A stretch of 64,000 nucleotides of DNA from Enterococcus sp. 9D6_DIV0238 (GCF_002174455.2 NZ_CP147246.1:310001-374000); one strand, 5' to 3'. Counted from the first letter of the stretch, positions 1 through 9,241 are shown. The notes: generated by a model from the sequence alone, not told the origin. Numbers and translations are program-made.

Positions 1-150
1 CATGAAGTGTTCACCTTCCAAATGATCATCATCAGCGTATACAACACCATCGATCATTACAGATAAAGGCATCATTTGAATGTCTAGTTCATCTCGTACA
101 CTTTTCAACATCGTACAAGAAGAATCCGTCACAACTTTAACATTTGTCAT
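1..150 (-). CDS. DegV family protein, N-terminal part
   Basis: Only the first 50 codons are in the window; the gene runs off the left edge. The start at 150 follows a good ribosome site (AAGGAAGAG). The N-terminus reads MTNVKVVTDSSC, the typical DegV opening, in which the T-D-S-S stretch belongs to the fatty-acid binding site. DegV/FakB proteins carry a fatty acid to the FakA kinase for phospholipid synthesis. Which FakB type this is cannot be told from the fragment. It is divergent from the gene at 281, and the 130 bp between them contain a perfect palindrome (214-237). Confidence 0.8.
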   Translation of the reverse strand, partial: MTNVKVVTDSSCTMLKSVRDELDIQMMPLSVMIDGVVYADDDHLEGEHFM

Positions 151-213
151 AATTTTATCACTCTTCCTTTAAAAACAACCCCAATTCGTGGTAAAATACT
201 TTTGAGGCTTGAA

Positions 214-237
214 TGTCTGTTTATAGTATAACAGACA
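214..237. promoter_or_regulatory. perfect palindrome in divergent promoter region
   Basis: TGTCTGTT-N8-AACAGACA, with the spacer TATAGTAT overlapping a possible -10 for the rightward gene. It lies inside a wider inverted repeat (AAAATACTT at 193-201 and AAGTATTTT near 240). It could be an operator for a dimeric repressor or simply an RNA hairpin; the cognate protein is unknown. Confidence 0.45.
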
Positions 238-280
238 AAGAAGTATTTTTCACCAAATTAAAATGAAGGAAGTTGATTTC

Positions 281-934
281 TTGGAAAAAGCAAAATTCTC
301 CAGAAAATACATGATTTTAAATGAAGTCCTCAACGCAGTGACTCATGGCATCGGTGCCGGCTTAAGTATTGCTGGACTTGTGATTTTACTCGTCAAAGGG
401 GCACGTCTTGGCTCCGCAGTTCATGTTGTCTCCTATGCAATCTATGGATCAACTTTGATTTTATTGTTCCTGTCATCGACATTGTTCCATAGTCTAATTT
501 TTACGCGAGCAAAAAAAGTCTTTCAGGTTTTCGATCATAGCTCGATTTTCTTACTGATCGCAGGTAGTTATACCCCCTTTTGCTTATTAAGCGTCAAAGG
601 TTGGCTGGGCTGGTTATTGTTCGTACTGATTTGGTTGATGGCAATCAGCGGTGTCGTTTATAAGTCTCTTACACTACACAAGCAAGAGACCGTCAAAAAT
701 ATTTCTACAGTGATTTATATTATCATGGGTTGGCTTTGTTTAACCGCAGCTAAACCACTATATGATTCTTTAGGATTCACAGGAACTGCATTATTGGTTG
801 CCGGCGGTGTTTCATATACGCTAGGAGCAGCATTTTATAGTTTAAAGAGTGTACGATTTATGCATGTTGTTTGGCATCTGTTCGTTATGTTGGGTGCTGG
901 CTTTATGTTTTTCTCTATTCTATTCTTCACTTAA
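281..934 (+). CDS. hemolysin III family (PAQR/TrhA-like) membrane protein
   Basis: Integral membrane protein of about 217 residues with seven predicted hydrophobic segments. Family signatures are visible: N-x-x-T-H-G-I-G near residue 20, S-x-x-x-H near residue 70 and a late V-x-W-H-L-F motif. These conserved Ser, Asp and His residues form the metal site of PAQR/Hly-III proteins. Bacterial members are linked to membrane energetics and membrane fluidity; the hemolysin name is historical. An in-frame ATG exists at 263, but the only Shine-Dalgarno (AAGGAAG, 266-272) sits inside that extension and is ideally spaced from a TTG at 281, so TTG is preferred. A strong terminator follows at 971. Confidence 0.85.
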   Translation: MEKAKFSRKYMILNEVLNAVTHGIGAGLSIAGLVILLVKGARLGSAVHVVSYAIYGSTLILLFLSSTLFHSLIFTRAKKVFQVFDHSSIFLLIAGSYTPFCLLSVKGWLGWLLFVLIWLMAISGVVYKSLTLHKQETVKNISTVIYIIMGWLCLTAAKPLYDSLGFTGTALLVAGGVSYTLGAAFYSLKSVRFMHVVWHLFVMLGAGFMFFSILFFT

Positions 935-970
935 AAATCATGTACAGCTTATCTTTTTACGTCACGAATC

Positions 971-1010
971 AAAAAAGTTCTTCTTTTATAAAAAAAGAAG
1001 AACTTTTTTT
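971..1010 (+). terminator. intrinsic terminator after hemolysin III gene
   Basis: Stem AAAAGTTCTTCTTTT paired with AAAAGAAGAACTTTT and followed by a T-run. It isolates the next promoter from upstream transcription. Confidence 0.85.
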
Positions 1011-1021
1011 GCATTTATCTC

Positions 1022-1050
1022 TTTACAAACCGAACAAACATTCGTATAAT
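1022..1050 (+). promoter_or_regulatory. sigma-A promoter of the 66-aa membrane protein
   Basis: TTTACA (1022-1027), 17-bp spacer, TATAAT (1045-1050). Near-consensus, and about 47 bp upstream of the start codon. Confidence 0.75.
1031..1044. promoter_or_regulatory. LexA/DinR-like box 1
   Basis: CGAACAAACATTCG matches the Gram-positive SOS box CGAAC-N4-GTTCG with one arm mismatch. It lies between the -35 and -10 elements, a repressing position. Confidence 0.55.
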
Positions 1051-1057
1051 AACTATA

Positions 1058-1071
1058 CAAACATTTGTTCG
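1058..1071. promoter_or_regulatory. LexA/DinR-like box 2
   Basis: CAAACATTTGTTCG matches CGAAC-N4-GTTCG with one arm mismatch. It sits just after the -10, over the likely transcription start, 27 bp centre to centre from box 1. Confidence 0.55.
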
Positions 1072-1096
1072 ACAAAAAATTATGAGGTGATTAAGA

Positions 1097-1297
1097 ATGA
1101 AAGCTATTCGTCGTGGCGGGTTATTATTTGTTGTATTGATTATTGGTATTTTCTTAGGAACATTAGGGTTGCGTTTAGCTTTACTTATCGTTAGCCCTCT
1201 CTTTATTATATGGTTTATGTTATGGGATGAGAAAAGATATATTCATACTCGAAAAAAAAGTGAACATCAACGGTATGTCTATCGGAAGTATCCATAA
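1097..1297 (+). CDS. small membrane protein, putative SOS-regulated
   Basis: 66-residue protein with a short basic N-terminus, a hydrophobic stretch from about residue 8 to 45 that can form two membrane helices, and a strongly basic C-terminal tail (RKKSEHQR and following). GAGGTG precedes the ATG at good spacing. It resembles the tiny DUF3188-type membrane proteins of lactic acid bacteria, but that assignment is a guess and the function is unknown. It is monocistronic between two terminators, and its promoter overlaps two LexA-like boxes, suggesting DNA-damage induction. Some SOS-induced small membrane proteins in other bacteria (for example S. aureus SosA) delay cell division; whether this one does is inference only. 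Confidence 0.7.
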   Translation: MKAIRRGGLLFVVLIIGIFLGTLGLRLALLIVSPLFIIWFMLWDEKRYIHTRKKSEHQRYVYRKYP

Positions 1298-1326
1298 AAG
1301 TAGTACGATTCGTTGTGTTTATAACT

Positions 1327-1378
1327 AAAAAAGATGTTGAAGTAGACCACCTTTACGGTCCCCCTTCAACATCTTTTT
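1327..1378. terminator. bidirectional terminator
   Basis: AAAAAGATGTTGAAG paired with CTTCAACATCTTTTT across a 22-nt loop, with A/T runs on both sides. It serves the converging small membrane protein gene and apt. Confidence 0.8.
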
Positions 1379-1384
1379 GTTTTA

Positions 1385-1897
1385 TCAATACTCCATCAAT
1401 GTAACAATTTCATAGTCACTGATTTTATCTCGTCCATGAAGATCCATTAGCTCGATCAAGAAGGCACAGCCAACAACGATTCCACCCAAAGATTCGATCA
1501 ATTCAACAGTTGCTTTGATCGTTCCGCCAGTTGCTAGTAAATCATCGCAAATCAAAACACGTTGTCCAGGCTGGATCGCATCTTTATGAAGCGTCAATGT
1601 ATCTGTTCCGTATTCTAAATCATAAGTAACTTCGATTGTTTCGCGTGGCAATTTACCTTTTTTACGAACTGGAGCAAATCCTACACCTAATTCATAGGCG
1701 ACTGGACAGCCTACGATAAAGCCTCTAGCTTCTGGTCCTACGACCATGTCTATTCTTTTTTCTTTTGCATAATCAACGATTTGCTTTGTTGCTTCACGAT
1801 ACGCATCTCCATTTGCCATCAATGGTGAGATATCTCTGAAAACGATGCCTTTTTCAGGGTAATCGGGAATACTAGCAATATAATCTTTCAAATTCAT
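1385..1897 (-). CDS. apt: adenine phosphoribosyltransferase
   Basis: Salvages adenine: adenine plus PRPP gives AMP plus pyrophosphate, in the cytoplasm. The 170-residue length is standard. The PRPP-binding signature [13 protein letters not shown] is at residues 114-126, and the short-Apt N-terminus ([14 protein letters not shown]) is intact. The ribosome site is AGGAGG. It begins 2 nt after the recJ stop, so the two are co-transcribed, an arrangement usual in Firmicutes, where the apt product also supports (p)ppGpp and purine balance. Confidence 0.96.
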   Translation of the reverse strand: MNLKDYIASIPDYPEKGIVFRDISPLMANGDAYREATKQIVDYAKEKRIDMVVGPEARGFIVGCPVAYELGVGFAPVRKKGKLPRETIEVTYDLEYGTDTLTLHKDAIQPGQRVLICDDLLATGGTIKATVELIESLGGIVVGCAFLIELMDLHGRDKISDYEIVTLMEY

Positions 1898-1899
1898 TT

Positions 1900-4212
1900 T
1901 TATACTTCCTCCTCATTCCACAGCCATTGTTGTAATGTCTCACGATCGCTGTATAACAAAAATTCTTCTGTTTTGATTCGTTTTAAGCGAGTTTGATAAA
2001 CTGTACTCTCTGTCAACGGATGATTTTCAGGTTTTTCAACTTTTCTTAAAACACCGTTTTCTATTGTAACAAATCCCAAGTCAAAAAACACCTGAATCAT
2101 AAAAATTAATAATTTTTTTTGAATATTTAGGTATTGCGCTACATTATCCAGCTTATACCGAACATCGACTTGTTCTTGTTGTTTGACGAATTTGAACAAT
2201 TGCGCGTATTGCTCCCTTGTGCCCACACCATTTAAATAAGCTTCTTCTGGTGAAATGCCCATCAAATATACTCGTTCAATCTGTCCCTGCAAAGTAATTT
2301 GCTTGATCAATGAGTGATCATCCGGACAATCAACAAATACTAGTTGTTCAATTTGATTTGTTTTGATCGTTTCTAAAATATCTTCGAGTTGACTAAACAG
2401 CACTCGATTTGCTGCAGGATTATCGATCAATTTTTGATTATTTTCGTTAAAATAAATAAATAAAGTGTTAGTGACAGGTATTTCTTTTTGACGATTATTT
2501 TTTCCTCTCAAGTCAAATAACTGCATACCATCAACGGAAAAATCATTGACCATCAATTGTGGTTTTTTATTGCCATTCCATTCGTTGATCGATAATTGTC
2601 CGGAGACGTTCGTCTTCCCTTGCCCTAGTTCATCGATTTGGCTGCCCATCTGAAAGGCAATTGCATCTAATTTTGCACTAGATTGAACTAATTGGAACTT
2701 AAGATGACTTTTATCCGCACCGATTTGCTTGCTATGCTCGATGGAAACATCTTCGAATAGGAAGTTAGGAACAGGATTATCCGTACCGAAGGGAGCCAAG
2801 ATTTTCAATTGCTGAATAAAAGGTAGTGTAACCTCTTCTATTTTTAATGTTTCATCTATCAATAGTTCTTGACCTTGAGAAAGATCAATTTGCTTTACTT
2901 CCAGATAATTCAGCAAATGTTCTTTTACTTTAGAAATATTTTCAACAGGTAAAGTCATTCCAGCAGCCATATGATGTCCACCAAAATGCGTGAACGATTC
3001 ACGAATCTCATTTAGAGCATCAAATAGATTCAGTGCTGAAACACTTCGCCCAGATCCTTTAGCCAATTCATTATGCTCATCGATCGTCAAAACGATCGTT
3101 GGCTTTCCAGTGTCCTGCATAATTCTGCCGGCAACGATCCCCAAAACCCCTTCATGCCATCCTTGTTTTGCAAGAACGTGAACTGAATCAGCAGGATCGA
3201 TCAGCTCAAAGGCTTCTTTTGTGATCCTTGATACGATTTCTTTTCGTTCTTCGTTTTGGCTATTGACATACATTGCGATCTGCTGCGCTTCTTCTTCATC
3301 AAAAGTCGTCATCAGCTCAACACCAGGTGCGGCATCTCCTAATCTGCCTAACGCGTTTAAACGAGGACCAATGGTAAAACCAATATTTTCTTCTGAGATA
3401 CTTTCTTTTTTTAATTCTGCTAAATGAATCAACATATCTAGACCGATTCGTTCACCCGTCTGAATCATTTCAAGACCCATTTTTACAAGAACTCTGTTTT
3501 CGTCTGTTAAAGAAACTAAATCAGCGATCGTGCCGATCGCAACTAAGTCTAAAAACTCAACTGGCAACTCTCCTAACAAGGCTGTGGCCACTTTAAATGC
3601 AACACCCACCCCAGCTAGATCACTGAACGGATATGAGCCTTTAGGATGTTTTGGATGAATGATAGCAAAAGCATTCGGTAAATCTGAAGGCAATTCGTGA
3701 TGATCGGTAACGATCACATTGACTCCTTGAGTTTCAGCGTACTCAATCGCTTCATGCCCAGCAACTCCATTATCGACCGTTACGATCAATTGAACGCCTT
3801 CTTCTATTTGCTCTTTAAAGACAGACAAATTTGGACCATAGCCATGCTTAAAGCGATTTGGCAAGAAATAATCCACTTCGCCGCCAATCAGCTCGATCGC
3901 CTCTTTCATCACAGTCGTACTTGTGATCCCATCGGCATCATAGTCACCATAAACTAAAATTTTTTCACCTTGCGCAACAGCATCTTGAATTCTAGTAACA
4001 GCTTTTTCCATATCGTACATCAAAAAAGGATCATAAAGATTTTCTATCGTTGGACGTAAAAAAGTTTCTAAGGCTTCCGCAGACTGGACCCCGCGATGCC
4101 ATAGAATCTGTCCTAATAAGGGATTGATTTTTTCATTTGTTAGTATTTCTGTAAACTCTGCCGGCAATTCGCTCTTTTCTTGCAATCGCCATGCATATTT
4201 TGCTTTTTTCAC
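1900..4212 (-). CDS. recJ: single-stranded-DNA exonuclease RecJ
   Basis: 5'-3' single-strand exonuclease used in recombinational and mismatch repair. About 770 residues, the long Firmicute form with an extra C-terminal domain. DHH-phosphoesterase motifs are present: YGDYDADG near residue 90 and TDHHE near 170. The DHHA1 motif GGHHMAAG lies near residue 410. An upstream TTG at 4230 is in frame, but the Shine-Dalgarno AGGAG is placed for the GTG at 4212. It is co-transcribed with apt. A terminator at 4290-4336 separates it from the genes upstream on this strand. Confidence 0.95.
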   Translation of the reverse strand: MKKAKYAWRLQEKSELPAEFTEILTNEKINPLLGQILWHRGVQSAEALETFLRPTIENLYDPFLMYDMEKAVTRIQDAVAQGEKILVYGDYDADGITSTTVMKEAIELIGGEVDYFLPNRFKHGYGPNLSVFKEQIEEGVQLIVTVDNGVAGHEAIEYAETQGVNVIVTDHHELPSDLPNAFAIIHPKHPKGSYPFSDLAGVGVAFKVATALLGELPVEFLDLVAIGTIADLVSLTDENRVLVKMGLEMIQTGERIGLDMLIHLAELKKESISEENIGFTIGPRLNALGRLGDAAPGVELMTTFDEEEAQQIAMYVNSQNEERKEIVSRITKEAFELIDPADSVHVLAKQGWHEGVLGIVAGRIMQDTGKPTIVLTIDEHNELAKGSGRSVSALNLFDALNEIRESFTHFGGHHMAAGMTLPVENISKVKEHLLNYLEVKQIDLSQGQELLIDETLKIEEVTLPFIQQLKILAPFGTDNPVPNFLFEDVSIEHSKQIGADKSHLKFQLVQSSAKLDAIAFQMGSQIDELGQGKTNVSGQLSINEWNGNKKPQLMVNDFSVDGMQLFDLRGKNNRQKEIPVTNTLFIYFNENNQKLIDNPAANRVLFSQLEDILETIKTNQIEQLVFVDCPDDHSLIKQITLQGQIERVYLMGISPEEAYLNGVGTREQYAQLFKFVKQQEQVDVRYKLDNVAQYLNIQKKLLIFMIQVFFDLGFVTIENGVLRKVEKPENHPLTESTVYQTRLKRIKTEEFLLYSDRETLQQWLWNEEEV

Positions 4213-4289
4213 GTCACCACTCCTAACCAAGTAATTATAACAAATTCAAACGGAAAACTAAAGAAAGTCTCTCACTTTATGCAAAAGAA

Positions 4290-4336
4290 AAAAGACTGGA
4301 CAAGCGGCTCATCGAGCAGTCTGATCAGTCTTTTTG
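4290..4336 (-). terminator. intrinsic terminator of the rnz/SDR/LapA operon
   Basis: AAAAGACTG paired with CAGTCTTTT around an internal hairpin-rich loop. The T-run is on the minus-strand side, just past the stop at 4346. Confidence 0.7.
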
Positions 4337-4345
4337 ATGTATGGA

Positions 4346-4771
4346 TCAATTATTTCTCGGCTTAGTGAAATGATCGACACGGCTTCCTACAGATTCAGGA
4401 TCAACAGGTTCAGCCGTATTCATTGAAAGGGACGCTTCATATTTAGCTTGTAATTCTGCCAATTGATTTTCATAGCTGCGTTTGATTTCTTCCACTTCTG
4501 CCTGCGTTGCTTGTTCGCTATCATTTTTATAGGTTTCAATCGTTTTCTCAAGTTCTTTTACTTGTTTTTTTTGTTTCCACATCGTTGTTGTTGATGTCAA
4601 CAGACCAATTAGCGCTCCTATAATTGCTGATCCTAAAATCGTTAAGATCAAAGGACCTGAGATTTTTGCGACTCCGAAATTAACAGGAACTGTCTGACTG
4701 TTCAAAACTGCAAAGACTACGATAATAAGAACTAAAACAAGGCCAATCACTACTCGCCACTGATTTTTCAT
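4346..4771 (-). CDS. LapA family (DUF1049) membrane protein
   Basis: 141 residues: two N-terminal membrane segments (about 7-27 and 40-62) with the LapA-type N-S-x-x-V-x-V-N-F motif between them. A long charged coiled coil (about 68-115) and a polar tail follow. Proteobacterial LapA helps lipopolysaccharide assembly, which cannot apply here; Gram-positive members have no assigned role. It is the last gene of an rnz-SDR-lapA operon, 11 nt after the SDR gene. Confidence 0.75.
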   Translation of the reverse strand: MKNQWRVVIGLVLVLIIVVFAVLNSQTVPVNFGVAKISGPLILTILGSAIIGALIGLLTSTTTMWKQKKQVKELEKTIETYKNDSEQATQAEVEEIKRSYENQLAELQAKYEASLSMNTAEPVDPESVGSRVDHFTKPRNN

Positions 4772-4782
4772 GTATTTTCCTC

Positions 4783-5583
4783 CTACTTCTTATTTAATAA
4801 ACCGCCAGCTAAAAAATCACCAATGTGCGGGAATAACGCATAAAGACGATATGCCCCCTCCATAGCCAATGGACGATTGATTTCTCTTTTAAAAGTCCCC
4901 ATCGCTGAAACGATCTCTTTCGCTAACTTGTTGGGCTCTAATACAAATAAATCAACTGATGCCAAATAATCTCCAGAAGGATCCGCCTTATCAAAAAATT
5001 CTGTTTTGATCGGACCTGGGTTAACGGTCGTTACAGAAATTCCTAAAGGTTTTAATTCTAAGCGTAAAGCATTGGAAAAGCCAAGTACAGCAAATTTTGT
5101 TGCAGAATATATCGTTGATTTCGCTGTCGCCATTTTTCCTGCCATAGAAGCGATATTGATGATATGACCTGTTCCTCTTTCAGCCATCTGTAAAGCTACT
5201 TTTTGAGTGAAAACCATCATTCCTAAGACATTCACTTCAAACATGTTTTTAGCAATAGCCAAATCTGTTTCTAAAAAATTCTCAAAAATACCAAAACCAG
5301 CATTGTTGACCAAAACATCGATCGGTCCAACTTCTGCTTCGATTTTTTCAAATACGGCATCTACATTATCCGGATCAGCAATATCTAGTTGAAATGAGTA
5401 TGCTTCATTTCCACTCAATTCTTCACACATTTCTTTGACTTTGCCGATTAGATTGATTCGGCGAGCGCACACCACAACGATAGCGCCTTTTTTAGCTGCC
5501 TCATAACAAATCTGCTCACCTAAACCAGCAGAACCGCCTGTTACAACGATCACTTTATTTGTTAAATCCTGTCCTTTAAACAT
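4783..5583 (-). CDS. short-chain dehydrogenase/reductase
   Basis: Classical SDR of 266 residues. The dinucleotide motif TGGSAGLG is near residue 16, NNAG near 93, the catalytic Ser in the N-I-A-S-M strand, and YSATK near 158. The oxidoreductase substrate is unknown; similarity is to the YqjQ/DltE-like group. The ATG overlaps the rnz stop (TGATG) and has GAGGGGG upstream, so it is translationally coupled to rnz, a pairing common in Bacilli. Confidence 0.88.
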   Translation of the reverse strand: MFKGQDLTNKVIVVTGGSAGLGEQICYEAAKKGAIVVVCARRINLIGKVKEMCEELSGNEAYSFQLDIADPDNVDAVFEKIEAEVGPIDVLVNNAGFGIFENFLETDLAIAKNMFEVNVLGMMVFTQKVALQMAERGTGHIINIASMAGKMATAKSTIYSATKFAVLGFSNALRLELKPLGISVTTVNPGPIKTEFFDKADPSGDYLASVDLFVLEPNKLAKEIVSAMGTFKREINRPLAMEGAYRLYALFPHIGDFLAGGLLNKK

Positions 5584-6527
5584 CACTTATCCCCCTCATC
5601 CTTAAACGGTATATCGATGATATCCATATCTTTCACGATTTTTGTTTTTTGGAAAATTTCTTTGGCTTCATTTTCCAGTTGAATAATATCACCAGTTAAA
5701 TAGCGGGCACTAATATGAGTCAAGATCAATTTCTCAACATTAGCATTTAGAGCCACCTGCGCAGCTTGATGACTTGTAGAATGGAAATAGGCCTTCGCCA
5801 TCTTTTCTTCTTCTTTATTGAACGTACTCTCGTGAACGAGAATATCAGCATGGTCAGCTAATAACACACTATTTTTAGTTTTTCTAGTGTCACCTAAAAT
5901 CGTTACTGTTCGTCCTTTTTTTTGTTCTCCAACAAAATCTTTTCCGTTGATTTCCTGTCCATCCGGTAATGTGACCGTCTCTCCGCGTTTGATTTTCCCG
6001 TAGATCGGACCAGATGGGATATTTAAAGCTTTTAGTTTTTCAACTTGTAGTTCTCCCTCGTGATCTGCTTCGACGATTCGAAAACCAAAACTAGCGATTC
6101 CGTGATCTAACGGTAAACATGAAACACTGAATTGTTTGTCAGAAAAAATAGTACCGCCTTCTTTGTCGATCTCAATAATCTTCAATTCATAAGATAATCG
6201 CGTTTGTGACACTTTTAGTGCTGTACGTACAAATGAAGCAATTCCAACAGGGCCGTACAGTTCTAGTCGTTCATTCCCGCCTTGAAATGAGCGGCTGCTC
6301 AATAATCCAGGCAGACCAAAAATATGATCACCATGCAGATGAGTAATAAAGATTTTCTCGATTTTTCTAGGGCGAATATTGCTTTTTAAAATTTGCAGTT
6401 GTGTTCCTTCTCCGCAATCGAATAGCCAAACGGCATTTCTTTCGTCTAATAACTTTAATGCAATGCTGCTGACATTGCGGTGTTTTGCTGGAACCCCAGC
6501 TCCTGTACCTAAAAATTGTAATTCCAT
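5583..6527 (-). CDS. rnz: ribonuclease Z
   Basis: tRNA 3'-end processing endonuclease of the metallo-beta-lactamase fold, acting on precursors, mainly those without encoded CCA. 314 residues, the usual short-form length. The zinc motif THLHGDH is near residue 62, the LGD(T) aspartate near 211 and the terminal H-I-S-A-R-Y motif near 270. The start has AGGAAG upstream. First gene of the rnz-SDR-lapA operon. Between it and the histidine kinase gene there is only a weak hairpin (6549-6574). Confidence 0.95.
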   Translation of the reverse strand: MELQFLGTGAGVPAKHRNVSSIALKLLDERNAVWLFDCGEGTQLQILKSNIRPRKIEKIFITHLHGDHIFGLPGLLSSRSFQGGNERLELYGPVGIASFVRTALKVSQTRLSYELKIIEIDKEGGTIFSDKQFSVSCLPLDHGIASFGFRIVEADHEGELQVEKLKALNIPSGPIYGKIKRGETVTLPDGQEINGKDFVGEQKKGRTVTILGDTRKTKNSVLLADHADILVHESTFNKEEEKMAKAYFHSTSHQAAQVALNANVEKLILTHISARYLTGDIIQLENEAKEIFQKTKIVKDMDIIDIPFKDEGDK

Positions 6528-6595
6528 CGGCTTCCTAACTTTCTTTAAACTTCTTCTTTATTTTAGAAGAAAGTGCTCGCTTTAGCAAATAATAT

Positions 6596-7891
6596 TTATT
6601 TTACAGGAAAACGTAGTGTGACGGTCGTCCCTTTCGGATTAGTATCAGTCAACTCTATTTTTCCTTGATGTTCGTCTACGATCCACTGGGCAATAGCTAA
6701 ACCTATGCCGTTGCCTCCTGTTTTGCGATTTCTTGATTCTTCTCCGCGATAGAAGCGCTCAAACACCGCCGCTTTTTTATCATCAGGAATACCGATTCCT
6801 GTATCACTGATTTTGATGATCCATTCACTATTTTTTACAGTAGAAAAAACGATGATCCGCTCTCCCGATGACGTATATTTCAAAGCGTTGTCCAAAAGAA
6901 TGATCAACAATTGGTGGATTCTCTTTTTGTCAAAAAAGAGTTGCTGTTCTTCACCTAGATCAATCGTGAATTGTTTCTCTTCAGCAATAGCTAACTCCTG
7001 ATACGGCAGTAACAATGTGTTTAGAAAGTGATTGATTTTCACAGGTGTTTTTTCTAATGTCAAAGAGTTGGAATCCGAACGAGCCAATAGTAATAGGTCA
7101 CTCGTCAATTGACTCAAACGCTGTACTTCATCCAACGAAAGTGCGATCGTTTCAGATTCCTGCATAATGGTATGATTTGGTTTCGTAAATAGTTTTTCCA
7201 ATTTTGCTTGGATGATCGCAAGCGGGGTCCTCAATTCATGAGAGGCATTTTCAACAAATTCCTGCTGTTTTTTCCATGAAATCAATATGGGCTTCATAAA
7301 CCATTTTGAAAGAAAATAACTTAATCCAATCGAAAGTAATCCGAAAATGATCATACAAATGATCAAGATTTGTTTGAATCGCTCGACAGTTCCTTTGATA
7401 GGATCTGTATTCACTAATAATTGGATATATGCAATATCTTCTTTCCCTTCTGTAGGAAGAATGATCGATCGAAACTGTAATGAACGGTCATTACTGTCTT
7501 TCGTTTGGACATTAGCAATTTTATTCAAGTCATCAGTGGATAGCTTTAATGCTTGAAAATCATAAAGCCGAGAACCTAGCTCTCTTTCGTTCAAAATTTT
7601 TCCATCTGCAGACCAGAGGATCACTTGCTGTTGGAAATTGTTTGGAGGCGGACCGTCAAGCTTTCCTAACATGGGTGATTGATTTTGCAGCTGTTCTTTT
7701 TTCATCAACTGATGTTGAATAAATTTTTGATCTGTCGCCAGTCGTTCCAAATCGTTATCTACAGATTGATACATCGATGTTTGAACCAGCTGGAATACGA
7801 TAACACCTAAAATCAAAAAGATGCTGGCAAAGGAAACTAAATTCATCAAGAAATAATTGAACCGCTGCCTTTTGTTGAGTTGTTTATTCAT
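6596..7891 (-). CDS. ciaH: sensor histidine kinase, CiaH-like
   Basis: Membrane histidine kinase of about 431 residues. TM helix near 17-37, an extracellular sensor of about 135 residues, TM near 175-195, and H-box FVENASHELRTPLA with the phospho-accepting His near 218. The N, G1, F and G2 boxes of the ATPase domain follow (DNALKY, DTGIGIP, GGNGIGLA). The architecture and motifs around the first TM (SMYQSVDNDLERL) and the H-box region closely follow streptococcal CiaH from memory. The ATG at 7891 has GAAGG at 8-nt spacing and overlaps the regulator gene. CiaRH systems respond to cell-envelope stress; the signal here is unknown. Confidence 0.8.
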   Translation of the reverse strand: MNKQLNKRQRFNYFLMNLVSFASIFLILGVIVFQLVQTSMYQSVDNDLERLATDQKFIQHQLMKKEQLQNQSPMLGKLDGPPPNNFQQQVILWSADGKILNERELGSRLYDFQALKLSTDDLNKIANVQTKDSNDRSLQFRSIILPTEGKEDIAYIQLLVNTDPIKGTVERFKQILIICMIIFGLLSIGLSYFLSKWFMKPILISWKKQQEFVENASHELRTPLAIIQAKLEKLFTKPNHTIMQESETIALSLDEVQRLSQLTSDLLLLARSDSNSLTLEKTPVKINHFLNTLLLPYQELAIAEEKQFTIDLGEEQQLFFDKKRIHQLLIILLDNALKYTSSGERIIVFSTVKNSEWIIKISDTGIGIPDDKKAAVFERFYRGEESRNRKTGGNGIGLAIAQWIVDEHQGKIELTDTNPKGTTVTLRFPVK

Positions 7892-8576
7892 GGGCATGAC
7901 CTTCAGGCACTTCAAAGAGGTAACCTACATTCCGTAATGTTTTGATCCAGCTATCCAGTCCGAACGGTTTCATATTTTTTCTCAGATTACTCATATAAAC
8001 CTCGACTACAGTTAATGTCGTATCCGATTGAAATCCCCAAATCCGATCGAAAAGCTGATCTTTAGTAATGATTCTCCCGCGGTTTTGCATAAGATAGTGC
8101 AGCAGATCAAACTCTTTTCCCTGAAGAACTAGCTCTTGCTTTTTGAAGCTTACCTGGCGATTATCTGGATCTAAACGTAAATCAGCTACCACTAACTCAT
8201 TCTTCCCATTCATTCCTAAAGAACGTCTCGCCAACGCTTGAACACGAAGTAGTAACTCCTCACGGTGAAAGGGCTTTGTCAGATAATCATCTCCCCCATT
8301 TTTAAATCCATTTACCTTATCTTCTAAACCGTCTTTAGCAGTCAAAATAAGAACTGGCGTATAAATATTTTTTTTGCGGAGTGCTGTCAGAACTTGTTCT
8401 CCAGACATTAACGGTAACATCAGATCCAAAACAATTAGATCATAAATTCCGCGCTCGCCTTCATAAAGAGCTTCCTCTCCATCATAGACTTGGTCGATTT
8501 CTCCGATTTCAGATAAAATCTCCAAAATACTATCTGACAAAATTTCATCATCTTCTACTAAAAGTATCTTAAGCAT
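7884..8576 (-). CDS. ciaR: OmpR-family response regulator, CiaR-like
   Basis: 230 residues: receiver domain with acidic pair E8-D9-D10, phospho-acceptor D51 (VLDLMLP) and K101, then a winged-helix DNA-binding domain ending in N-V-G-Y. Phrases such as GKEFDLL, QLFDRIWGF and VVEVYMSN match CiaR-type regulators. It overlaps the kinase gene by 8 nt. Only 21 nt separate its start from a strong terminator (8598-8637), so it is probably expressed by read-through from the operon upstream, whose promoter carries a CiaR-like repeat. Confidence 0.82.
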   Translation of the reverse strand: MLKILLVEDDEILSDSILEILSEIGEIDQVYDGEEALYEGERGIYDLIVLDLMLPLMSGEQVLTALRKKNIYTPVLILTAKDGLEDKVNGFKNGGDDYLTKPFHREELLLRVQALARRSLGMNGKNELVVADLRLDPDNRQVSFKKQELVLQGKEFDLLHYLMQNRGRIITKDQLFDRIWGFQSDTTLTVVEVYMSNLRKNMKPFGLDSWIKTLRNVGYLFEVPEGHAHE

Positions 8577-8597
8577 CTTATTCCCACCTTTTTACTC

Positions 8598-8637
8598 AAA
8601 AAAAGAAGACGAAAGCAGCATTTGTCACGTCTTCTTC
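8598..8637 (-). terminator. terminator between the DUF1269-like gene and ciaR
   Basis: AAGAAGACG paired with CGTCTTCTT and followed by seven T residues on the minus strand. It probably sets a lower level for ciaRH than for the upstream operon. Confidence 0.75.
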
Positions 8638-8668
8638 ATGAACTATTTATTTCAATTTGCTTTAAAAA

Positions 8669-9241
8669 TCAATGATCCACTTTTTCGCTTGATTCTTGCT
8701 TTTTATTGCGCCAAGATCTTTCTGCTGAGTCCTTTGTTTCTTTTTCGACAGCTTTAGCATCTGAGATTTCTTGTTCCACATCTTCAAAATCTAAACGAGT
8801 GATCTCACCGCCTAATTCATTCATGATCAAATGATTCAATGGACGATTATCATCTTCTTCTGCAATCAAGATCAGTCCCGTTTCACCTTCGCCAATTTGC
8901 TTTGTGACATGTTCGAAAACGGTTTGCGCCCCTTGAATTTCTTTCGCGTCCTGACTGGCACCTAAAAGGCTTCCTGCAAACCAGCCAAGTAAAATACCTA
9001 GGGGACCACCTAAAATACCGATCAACATCCCGATCATACTATTTTTTGATGTATGGTCATTACCTGTAAAATCAAGAAAATCATCGATCTTAAATTGATG
9101 GACGCCATCATTGATATGAGTGACTACCGCCATTTGTTCTCCTTTGACCTGTTTTTCTACATACAATTTTTTTATTTCTGAAAATGCTTGATACGCTTGA
9201 CTTTCTACTTCAAAATGCATAATAATTACTCGTTTTGACAT
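8669..9241 (-). CDS. DUF1269-like membrane protein
   Basis: 190 residues. A soluble alpha/beta first part (VIIMHFEVESQAYQAF) is followed by a glycine-rich hydrophobic hairpin (about 70-95, MIGILGGPLGILLGW), a second soluble part (TGLILIAEE) and a charged tail. This matches DUF1269/DUF6325-type proteins, whose function is unknown. GAGGTGG favours the ATG at 9241 over the GTG at 9250. It lies 70 nt after the beta-helix lipoprotein gene with no terminator between, so it can be the fourth gene of that operon. Confidence 0.65.
   Translation of the reverse strand: MSKRVIIMHFEVESQAYQAFSEIKKLYVEKQVKGEQMAVVTHINDGVHQFKIDDFLDFTGNDHTSKNSMIGMLIGILGGPLGILLGWFAGSLLGASQDAKEIQGAQTVFEHVTKQIGEGETGLILIAEEDDNRPLNHLIMNELGGEITRLDFEDVEQEISDAKAVEKETKDSAERSWRNKKQESSEKVDH

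Noticed and set aside
871..1194. 107-codon frame overlapping the end of the hemolysin III gene
   Set aside because: Crosses a strong terminator and a promoter, has no ribosome site and shadows two real genes.
6549..6574. Terminator between rnz and the histidine kinase gene
   Set aside because: AT-only imperfect hairpin with just three T residues after it; too weak to call.
8640..8665. CiaR-like repeat directly upstream of ciaR (TTTAAA-N5-TTGAAA)
   Set aside because: Too many mismatches and no -10 box at the required distance.
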